A program made the translations under genes and the position numbers. DNA of 50,000 nt from Owenia fusiformis (Eukaryota > Annelida > Polychaeta > Sabellida > Oweniidae): the NCBI GenBank assembly GCA_903813345.2, contig CAIIXF020000817.1:1-50000 (forward strand). Direction: 5' to 3'. This document shows positions 37,701 through 49,700 of this stretch, one piece after another. A model generated the notes under the pieces. That model did not search any database, was not told the origin of the DNA, and worked only from the letters and a program-made list of their open reading frames with translations. How positions within the stretch are numbered: position 1 is the first letter of the stretch; each line of letters starts with the position of its first letter.

Positions 37701-40700
37701 ACTTGAACTCTGTCCTTCTTTCTATCTCTGTTGGAATTCAAATCCTCTATCATATTAGCAGCTGGTAGTAGAGATGCATTGAGCACCTCTGTTGTGTTAA
37801 CTAATGGCGACTGATAGCTGGAATGTTGTTGAGGTCTCTGTTCAATAGTTTCCTCTGCTTGACAGTCTTCAGGTATTTGATCCAAATCCATTTCTTCCTC
37901 ATTATCCATTCTCGTCAAATCTATAATTCTCTCAGCTGTAGCATGTTGTTGACTAATTTTATTGTCACTCTGCAACATACTTTCATCTGAAGTTTCCATA
38001 TTGGTGTCAAGAGTCGTGTTCAGTGTTTCATCACCAATCCTGGATGAAACTCCACTGTCAAATGAGCGGCTGTTGATAACTACATATGGATCAGAATTTT
38101 TTTCATCATTTACCTGCATATTGTCAATACCCATGCTAACATATTGTTCAGTTGTGTCCTCTTGCTCTAGCATATGTGTGCCTGAATCAACTGCAGGAAT
38201 AAGCCCTGCATTTCCACTATCATCCATCATGCTCTCATGAGAATTTTGAGTTGCAACCTCGTGTAATACCATGTCACTTTCAAATGCTTCACTTATTGCT
38301 GTGTGGCGTAATTCCGAAATATCTGGGGCATCAGATCCACATTTTCCAATATCGTCTATATGAACTGCACTCCAGTTTCCACTTTGAAGACTCTCAAAAT
38401 CTGCATGTGATGCACCACGACTTGCATGTGCGATGAGCACAAAGTGACAAGGGGCTCTAATTTTGTGTTCAATGGTCATCTTATTTCTTTCATCTTGTAT
38501 ACAGTTACGTACTGTAGCTATAAGACTGTTTTGAATCTCCATCAAAAGGATGAACACGTTAGCAGAGTTTGATGGCAGCTCGAGGTATGATCTATGGAAA
38601 CAATTGTTTTATATTTGACATGTATGCAAACACTTTTAACAAATATTTGTCCTGGCATTTCTGCAAGTTTTTTCGTATAGTTATGGTTATAAGCTCTGAT
38701 GTAATTTAATTCCATCATATAATTGTTGCTATTCTTAACCCAACAGTGATAAGTGATGAATGGTAGTAATCTAAAATCATACTAACTTGAGACACTTCCT
38801 AAAGTTTTGTTCCGTGTCAAAGGCCTGAAGATCCTTGCATATTACATGTTCTACACCATCCCTTATCACAGTTTCTACATCCTTCTGGATTCTCTTGTCT
38901 GATATCTTTGCTGAATGAGTTGTTATCTGAAAAATATGAATATGCAGGCATGAGCATCAAAGGGGAAAATACAAATTTAAAAGGGGTTGCAATCAGGAAA
39001 GTTGAACTGCAGGTTGTAAATGTATATTTGCACTCATTTTCAAAGCCCATTTTAGTTACAGTACTCACTTGCAGCAGCAGTTCATTTTCTGTATTTGTTT
39101 GTATTGAATGCTTGATAACGTCACCAACACTACTACGTGGAAAGTTGAAGTATGCTTGCTGGAGTCTCTGTGCTTCTTCTCTCTTTATGCAAGAGTGACC
39201 CAATCGCAATACTGCATCAGGAGTAGCCATTTTGAGAAGAATTTGTTTGCAATTTTCAAATACCTGGATGTATAATAACAGAAAATGTGGTGTTTACTGT
39301 TCAACAAAATATTTCACACTGCATACAGTAATTATGTAAAACTATTCTTTAAAATTACCATTAAAATGTTCTACATTTGAATTGCCATATTTAAACCTAC
39401 TTCTTCAGGATGACATTCGTTGTCTTCATCCTGCACATTGTGCCACGTCGTACGAACAATGGAGGGCACACTGTCTCTATGGTGGCCCATAAACACCTCT
39501 TCAAGCTTGTAATCAGTTCTGTTGTTATTGAGAAAATATAAAAAACAAGAAAATCATAAAAAGATTATCAATCAACATAACATGTTGTAATAATTTTATA
39601 CTTTCTATTTTCTTTTAGAGTTCACATAAACTTATACTTCATGATTCATGATTTTAATTTCAAATTGTGCATACCCATCTCCATATTTATTTACATAATC
39701 ATACATTACACTTTTGCTGTACTTCATAACTTACCTGCCAAGTTTCTTGTATGCGCATTGTTGATTAATCTTACAGAAATCTTGAGTCCATTTCTTCAGC
39801 TTTTCAACAATTTGTCTCTGCTCAGGAGTTAGCATCGAGTCCATACTTAGGATATGCTTTTCTAGTCTGTTGATCAGTGGTATCGGGAACTCCTTCAAGA
39901 CCTGATCTTTTGTTGCCACAATGATTAATCTAAAGTTAGAAAAATATATAGAAACCTTAAGGTTTTCTTTAATAGAGGTTTACAGTGAACCTAATTTCTA
40001 TGTAATGGGCAGGCAGGTTATTATATTTCTGAGAATGTTGACTGAAAGAAAATATTCATGAGGTCAATTTTTGAGGTTATGAGTATTGGCTATCAATTTC
40101 TAATTTTTTCCTCAACATGTATTGTAATGACTTCAGTATGAATGAAATGTCCCTTGGTCTTCTGGTCTAGGATTGTGATATTGATTCTTGAATGGTGGGG
40201 GGAAAGGGGGTATTAGACATTGTTTCTTTTCACGTTAGATCATGGTTTTGGGCTATATGGGGTTTGTTTTTCTTAACTGGTATGCACTTAGAGTTTGCTT
40301 TTTCTTGCTAAGTTCCATTACAACTTTTGGTCCTTTCCCTTTGGCACTAGTGCTTATATATTAAATGTGTGTATGAAAAAACTGTGGGTACCTGAAATCT
40401 TTGTGGACCCTGCATTTCACTCTGTGTGTGCCAAGACCAAGGTCTACATATCTCTGACCACCAAAGTACTTGTAGTTCTAAAAAGAAAAAATATATTGTA
40501 TAATGAAGCAATACTTCAACTAATGTTGTAATGATTGTTGTAGGGCCCATTGCTAAAAACGGATGTACATTTTGAACTTGTTCTATCTTGGCATAAACCA
40601 TACATGTATGTATTGGAATTGAAATTTAAAAAATGCGTCTCTTTATTAAAGAATACCTGATTCAGTGCATCATAAAGACTTGGGTGGAGGGAATCCGCCT

Positions 40701-43700
40701 TCACGAGAACAACAGTATAACCAGCCTCAGCACAGAGTTTTACTCTGTGCATTCCACGACACACCTGAAAAAATAACACAGGTCGTGTCAATGAGATAAT
40801 ACAGAAACAAGTCATTGATAAACAACAAAAGTATCCTTCACACTATAATTGATCTACACACATTATAGTACATATACGAACATGTATATTCATTAAAATT
40901 TATCCAAATCTACTTGGTACTGAACACATGTCTAACTTCTTTATACTGTCAGAATGTTTAAAGGTAAGATGGAACAAATACAATGTAAAGCTTTAGAAAC
41001 AACACATGTTCCTCACCTGTACATATGCTTGATCTCTAGGGAATGCACTTCCAAATATAACAACAGTTTTCTCATTTCTCAGAAGTTCTTGTGTCAGAAT
41101 ACCAAGGCCTTCACCTTCATTTTCAGTCATTAGTAAAACATATCTGCTCTCACTGTAAATATTAAGATTCATCTATTAATTGTTATATATTTAAAAGCCT
41201 ATATATTGTATATTAGTATTATATATTATAAATAGATGTATGCATGTATTCTTAAAAAATATAACTATAATTACCTTGTAGTGTATTCCCCATGAAGACT
41301 CGCCTTAACAAGGCCTGTTGGAGAACAATCCGGGTCACCTTCTAACTTCTGTAAACAACATCATTACATCACTGTCTATTATAAAATTTAAAAGAAAAAA
41401 CAAAAAATCTGCCTCATATAAATAAGTGAATATATGAGTCAATGATCAAATATATGTCATGCAGAAGTAATTCAAAAGGAGATTGCTGATTCATTACCTC
41501 TGTTTTATCGAGGTTGTGGCATCTCTTTTGAAACTCAGTAAGTACATCGGTCTTTTCCAAACCACCAAAACTTCTTCGGATGGCATGTTCCAGCTGGGGC
41601 CATCTTATATCACCTTGGCATTTTTCAGCAAATCCAAATACCATTTTGATAACCCTAAAAATGAAATGTACTACTTCACATGTATGACATGTATTGTTAT
41701 AGAGTTAACATTAATGGTATATTTTAGGTGCAGCAAATTTTGTAAAGCATAAGACAAGACTGCAAGTCATCATTTCCCAGAATAACAACTTACTAGTATG
41801 AATGATTTGCCAAAAGTATTGATAGAATTATTACAAAATGTAGAATGACTAATAAAATGACAGCTACAGTAAAACCTGTATATCTGAACACCTGGCTAAT
41901 CCGAACACCTTCCAATTTGAACACTTTTTTTCGGTCCCATTTTTTCCTCCCATTGACTCCCATGTTAAATGAACCTTGAAATCTAAACACCTCCTAATCT
42001 GAACAGTGAACAACCAGATATGAAAAAGAGACCGGTCTAATCTGAACATTTTTATCAGAAATCAAATGTCTGGACATTTCAATAATAGCCACATATTGAG
42101 TCAATGTTATAGTTGTTATTTATCTTTACATATACATGTACAATGTAATCAAAGAACCAATACTGTCCTAATTAACTTATTTAGTCTCAGTGACATCACT
42201 TATTCATGTTATTTGTGGAAAACAACAGGATGATTTGAAAAGGTGTGAATACAGGAGTTAATTGGTTTATCCTTTTAGAAAATAACTGAATGTTTTATGT
42301 TTGGATTAAGAGAAAGGTGTGAATCAAGAAGATAATTGATTTATCATTATTGGAAATTACCTGGATGTTTTTGATTTGGATTAAGAGAAAGGTGAGAATC
42401 TGGGAGATAATTGGTTTATCCTTATTGTAAATTAACTGGATGTTTTTGATTTGGATTATGAACAGGTCTTAGATGTTTTGTATCCCATGGGTCTGTTATG
42501 ATAGCTAAGATTCAATCAGTAAATGTTTTATAATCACAAAGACAACACAGACACAATTGCAGACAAGATTTCACGAGAAAGAGAAAAAAATTCAGCTTCG
42601 TATTATCCTATCACTAAAATGCCTCCTAAAAAGGGAGGATTATTCATCATCTCGAATGAACACTCATGAAAAATTCTTTTTACTTGAAAAGGATATCTAC
42701 TCAAATATTGTTAATGCTAAAAGTGCCAAAAAACAAACAACAATGAAGGACTTTTTCAAGCAAAAGTAAAGCAGTGCTATATAACCATAATATGGGATAA
42801 GTCATTTGAGAAGCATAAGATTTCGTAGGAGACTATCATATACTTATACTGTCAGTGTATTACAATTTTTTGCCAAAATATAAGTTATTTTTACTAAAAT
42901 AATGAAATTGTTCAAAATGTGAATAAAAATAGCATATAGGCTATAGGCCTATTGTAGAATAAACAGCATGTATTGTTTTCTTACTTAGTATTAAGTGTTC
43001 AATATAGTGGACTGAACAATGAAATTGCCCCCGAGCAACAAAATCCTCGAAATTTGAACACCTGCCAATTTGAACGCTTTTGGCTGGTCCCATGGGTGTT
43101 CGGATTAGACAGGTTTTACCGTATTTTAAAAAAATGACTGCCTGATTTGCCAAAAAGTCAAAGACTTTCTGTATTTACTTCCAAGTTTTATCATAATCCA
43201 TATCAACAAATTCACTGACAATAAGTTTTGAGTTATGACAAAGCTTACCCATAAAAGTCTCTAAGACCAAAAAACTCCTTCATATTGTCCTGGAGTTGGT
43301 TTGTGTAAATATGCAAATATGCCTCTGCCAAAGGTGGAATAATGGGAGCAACCTTGCTTTTGTGGGCCTCATTTCCTGTTGAGCATATTCCCCTACAAGG
43401 CAACATAAACATAACATTTATCTGTTATTTGAGAAAACGCAAAACAACAAAAACCTGAATAATTTAGCTTGTATGAGATTTTATGTATCACATTATCAAT
43501 CAAAGATGGAGAAAATCAATTCTGTCTTTTCAAGTTATATCTTGAAAATAGCTTCAAAGGCATATATTAACACACTGAACACCAATAACATTTAACAAGA
43601 AAAACTACCTTGCACTTTCTTCAAGCTCTGCTTGGTCAGGAACAGTACGGGACACAAGGATCCCGCGGTTCTGTTTTGCAGGATCAAGTGCCCAATTGGA

Positions 43701-46700
43701 TATACCAATGAATGCAACCTTTTGGTAATCCTCTGCATCATCATCATCTTCAATGCAACCATTCTCAAGCAAGGGATGGAGTGCCTGAAATAAAATAAGA
43801 GCTTATACATCGGACTCAGATGTTGGGAGTTGGAATTTTGAAAAATTAGTACAATGTAGTTACAAATGTAGCTCTAAATAACTTGAAGTAGTAATTACTA
43901 GGCAGTTATGCTTATCAGGAAAAACAATTCAATCGTTCCTAGTAGCTACATTCCAACTTTTCCTGCAAGATTTACCTTCAATGGCATTTGGGGTGAATCT
44001 TCTGCCAACCCTACTTCATCTAGTACCACTACCGATGTGAACCTTTCCAGGTTCTTATCTTTCTGGAAGCTACCAGCTTGTTCAAATACTCCTAGAATAC
44101 CATCAGCAGTGGCAAGTGGACTACATTGGAATGAAAACATCTGCACCTGAGAATATAGTAAGAGGTTTAAAGATAGAATCAGATCTAGCAAGCAGGCAAA
44201 CAAAAAATTGTTTCAAGTTTAGAATATTTCTGGATCATACCATTTCTTATCATGTGTATTTTCTAAAAATGCCCAAAGTACATACTTCATTTCAGGAAAA
44301 CTAAAGATTTTCACAATAATGTATCCTTTTTCTATAATAATGGTTAACATTCTTATTATTTGCGAGAACTTAAACATTTTCACCAATTCTTGCACTTCGA
44401 ATCCTTGATAACTTAATCGATTGATAACTATATTGTGAATCTTTTGGGAGATCTTGTATTTGAGATTGTAAGGAATGGATTGGTTGGTCAATTGTACATG
44501 TTGCTTGTAATTTTTTCACCCCTATAGATCTGCTTCTGCCTTTAATTATTATCCCATCGAACGAAGTTCGGAGGGATATAGGGAACGCCTCTGTCCGTCA
44601 GTACGTACGTACGTACGTACGTCCGTCCGTCCGTCCGTCCGGGCAATAATTCAAATACCGTTAGCCCGATTTTGTTCATACTTTGTACACATATACCCTA
44701 TAGGAGTAGAAGTTCTGCTCGAAAGCCGATTTTCAAAATGGCCGCTCATTTAAAAATGGCGGCCATTTTAGTGCCGATTTTACAGTAATTTAGGTGCAAT
44801 ATGTAAAACTGTTATAGGAATATGTTTTAAATGTAAAAAAATTATATAGGACATTAATAAAGCTAGAAATGTAGATATTAAAGAAGCACATGGCAGCCAT
44901 CTTGAAAAATGGCGGCCTTTACTCGTTATTTTACGATTTTTGCTGTAACTCGAAAAGTAGTGGAGCGATTTTGTTCATATTTGGTATGTGAATACTATAA
45001 GCATGGCACACTGTCTAATAACACTTTTGGTAGAAGGCGGCAATTTTGAAAAATGGCCGCCATTTTTCAAAATGGCCACCATTTTAACGCATTTTACTAT
45101 AATTTGAAAAGTAGTGGAGCGATTTTGTTCAAATTTGGTATGTGAATACTATAAGCATGGCACACTGTCTAATGACACTTTTGGTAGAAGGCGGCCATTT
45201 TGAAAAATGCCCGCCATTTTAACGTATTTTACTATAACTCAAAAAGTAGTGGAGCGATTTTGTTCATATTTGGTATGTGAATACTATAAGCATGGCACAC
45301 TGTCTAATGACACTATTGGTAGAAGGTGGCCATTTTGAAAAGTGGCCGCCATTTTAATGTATTTTACTATAACTCGAAAAGTAGTAGAGCGATTTTGTTC
45401 ATATTTGGTATGTGAATACTATAAGCATGGCACACTGTCTAATGACACTTTTGGTAGAAAACCGCCATTTTAACATATTTCACTATAACTCGAAAAGTAG
45501 TGGAGCGATTTTGTTCATATTTGGTGAATGCTATAAGCATGGCACACTGTCTAATGACACTGTCTAATGGTAGAAGGTGGCCATTTTGAAAAATGGCTGC
45601 CATTTGTGCTATATACTTTGTTTGTAAATATGCCAGCCATGGCTGTTTGATGGGATTCGCTACGCTTTGGCGTTGCCGTTGTTCTGGTTAATATATTACA
45701 AAGAGGACATGTACACAATTTACAATGACAGTCCCTTTTCCTGTTTTTCTGATGTTGCCCATTGTGCTTTTCACCAATATACATTCATCAGTTCATATCA
45801 CTCCTTAAGATCTATGCATACCTGCTTCAACTCCCTGAAGAACTGATGTTCACTCGATTCTCCCTGCATATTATCAGCCACAGTTGTCTTTGCGAGGGAT
45901 TTTGAGCTCCCAGGTTTGCCAACAAGGAAAAGGGGAATCCTCAGCATGATTGTAATCACCATCATGAACACATTCTCCTTCAAAGCATTGTTCTTTGCTA
46001 TGTTTTTCTCAAGATAGCACTCATCCAGGAACAGGTCTTGGCATCTATAAAGAATAAATTAAGTAACTTTTATTATGAACATGACTTAGTTTGTGTTTTT
46101 TATGTTTACTTCAAAAAATCTAATGGGCATATCATATTAATTACATCATATCACTGGAGCAATCTAAAACAAACAGATTACTGACCTAGATATTTCACGT
46201 TGTATTCGTTCTGGTCCACCATGAAACTTGAATGGATGTTTTTGGATGAATGGTTCTATGAATTCTCTATAGGCTTCTCGGTTTAAAAGACAAGCATGAT
46301 AGCAAACACCCAAAGCCATCACCATTGACCAGGTCTCCTGGTCAAGTTCCTGTAAACCAAAAATATGTATATTTACCAACCTGAATGAGTATGAGAATTT
46401 AAATCCTCTTTAATCAATATCAAAGTCAAATCTGTAGTTAATGATTGGTCACAACTGTATCACATGTGGCACTTTCACAAAATAATATTCCACTACAGGC
46501 TTTGTGCTCTGCAGAATTAAATATTTATATTGTCACTGACACTCATAAATAGTTTATTATTTAATACCTCTATTCTATTTATTGGATCCTGTTTGAACTT
46601 TGCTTGGAGCATTGGATAATGCTTGAGAAACCATAACATGACATCTAATGCCCTCTCTACATCTCTTAGACTCACAAAGCTGCATTCATCCTGGAAAATT

Positions 46701-49700
46701 ACAAGAACACATGCCTAATATCACTCCACCAGCATGTTGTAAAGCTAGTGTCTCTGCAACAAGAAAACATGGCAAAAAAGAGATTGTAACTCATCATAAC
46801 AATCTTGTTATAGCAGAAAGTTTGAAAATTTTCTCATTTTGTTTGAACTGGACATTTAAACCGCCATGGTTGGCTGTTGTGGGCTGTTCCATCTGCCTTT
46901 TATACCCATTCTCAGCCTTAAGTTCAACTAATTATACCCTATTCACCCAATCAATAGTTGAAGAGTAAACACAAAATAAATTAACTGTACATGCCCTGTT
47001 ACATGCAGTGCACTGAAACTGAACTAAATTTACACCTACAGTACTCACTTCTCACCTCAATAAACGGCACTTGGGTGGCACTGTAAAAAATTAATTTCAA
47101 TAAATGAAAAATAAAAAATACACACCTTTTGCCCTCTCATGAAAAGTTGTGATTGAGCAAGCACTTCACCAAGTGGCTCAAAATATTCCTTTTGAACATC
47201 ATTTCCAGGATTGTCATTGTTGAATTCAGACATCTACAAAAGCAGAATAAGGATATCAGATCAACCATACAAGAGAAAACAAAAAAATATGTTGGTTTTA
47301 GTGATTTCTATGGCCAGGTGATTAAAACCACATTTATATCCCAATTCCCTTAAAGAATTGAGTGCATAGTAGCAAAACAAAAAATCGATACCAAACACAT
47401 TATAATGGATTAAATCACATCTAAACCCATTTACCTTTCGCTCAACAATTTTAATGATGTATTTTTCCTCTGTATTGTGGTCCAGCTGACCAAAGTCCCA
47501 TACAAATGGTCTCAAACTGGGAGGCAGTGGGAAGACTCTATAGACTAAGTGCCTCATTGGTATTCTCCCCAATCTATCTGATGTCTCTTCAGCACGCACA
47601 TGATACCCCAATCCAGCAGATTCCAGCTTTGCTATCATTTCATCATTATGCCTTTTGAGAAAATGCAGATTATAAAACTATATCAATGTGACATTTTTAC
47701 TTTTCTTTGTTTCAGTATGTGATATAATGGTAAAACATTTAAAAGCGATAATACCATGAACTTACTTTCTGTAAGGGTTACAGGCAGCGATAACCTTCAG
47801 GGAATCATCCAGTTCTTGTATTTTCTCACCATGCATGGTTTTATCACACATAATTTCCTTTATGAGACTGATCACTGGGGATGTATTTGCCTCATCAAAG
47901 AAGAGAACAGTATCAACTTTGTGATGTTCTCTGTTTGCTCTTGCTTCCTGACATGCTTTCTTCACTTTCTTTTTGACATCTGAAGCTGTTGTTCCACCAT
48001 GAATCTGAACGATAATATTACAAAAGATTAAATACTTAAACCATATTGTATTTCTTGAATAAAGGTACTTGACCGATGATATATTTAGGAAGAGAGCTAT
48101 ACATCTTTGATACAATGTACATGTACATGCATTTACCTTCATGATAATCATATTCTTCACATCTGTGGATTTAGCCATTAGCTTACTGAGAAAGCGAATC
48201 AACCTTGTCTTCCCACACCCAGTTTCTCCCATTACAACCACTGGAATGCCACATCTGTGAATCAAAATGATAATGACACGTACATGATCAATTCACAACA
48301 CATTTTAAGGTTGGGCTATCATCATTTGATTTAGTTTGCCTAATACCATATGATGCACAAAAAATATATTTATTGAGTAAAATTTCACAATATGTTTAAA
48401 TTCACTTCATAGCCTTTTATACACTGTTTTAAAAATTCTCATTGATATAATAATGACCTACCGAAAGCGCATCATGATTGCCAGCATTTTCTTGGCATTG
48501 TCTGTTGTCAGCTGGTATGATGGATCAGGGTCAAACATTTGATGTTCATGTATATCAAAAAATCTACCAAGATATAGCAACTGCTCCCATCTTCCATGCT
48601 GTTTTTCTAAGATGTCAAAATCCAAGTTGAACTTGACACGTTGTGTGATGAGTCGCTGTTGAAGGGCTAGTGGAAGAAGGTTTGCCTCTAATGGTGCGCT
48701 TGTCTTTGGGTCTATCAAGGCTCCATTGCGATCAACAAAGAACCCAAGAAAGGTCATGGTAGTGTGGTCTGAGTTGAAGAAGACATATGGGTTTTGTCTA
48801 TAAAAGTAAATAAAATCATAAAAGAGTGGCCCTGAATTAAAATGGACAAGTTCAATAAACAACATAAAGTAAATAGAGTTGGAATGATCCTTGGATCTAA
48901 TTTTACGCACATGTGTGGCTAGACATACCTTTTTTCCCATGGAGTCCTTATTTCATATTCAACAAGATCATCAAATTCAATACCCCTGCTTTCATCTGTT
49001 ATGTTGAGAGTTGGTAAAGCAAAATCCTGTAAATTGGAAATCTCATGTTATCTGATATGTATTAATATAGTGTTCATTTCATCTTTGATTACAAAACAGA
49101 GCTAAACACAGAACCAACAAATCATATGAAAAGAACCAAATATCCCAAACTTAGATCCAAAAAGAAACCTCTCCCCCACCATTCAGTAACCTTTATCACA
49201 ATCCAAATTACATTACATGTTGAAATTAAATTTTAAGGCATTTAACATGCAAAGTGTCACCACCTACCATTTGTTACAGACTCTGATAGCCAACACAATC
49301 CACAAATAAGTTGGATATTATAACAATGTTACCACTAGTGTGCATAAAAAATGATAATCAATACTCTTGAAGATGGAAAATAGTTATATATACTAGTACT
49401 AGTTTTCATACAATAACATTCTGTCTCAAATGATGTGGGACAAAAATACATTTCAAGTCATTGCTCAAATTTTGCTTTTGTGACTTCTCATTACCTTCAC
49501 CATCCTTATCATGAATCTGACCACAAAGGTCTTCATTCCCTGTAACTCTTCTCTAATTAGGTCTCTTTGGCAGAACAAAGAACTCTCGGCATCTTGAAAC
49601 TGCAAACTGAGAAACCAGGTGAAATTTCTCAATTCATACCAGCTTGGATTTTTCAAGCTGCTGAACCTGTAAAAATAGAGTATTCATAAGAAAAGCATTC

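Noticed and set aside
37800-37870. Possible TRAF-binding motif (PQQHS) and other short motifs in the acidic linker
   Set aside because: Such short motifs are common in disordered sequence, and nothing else supports them.
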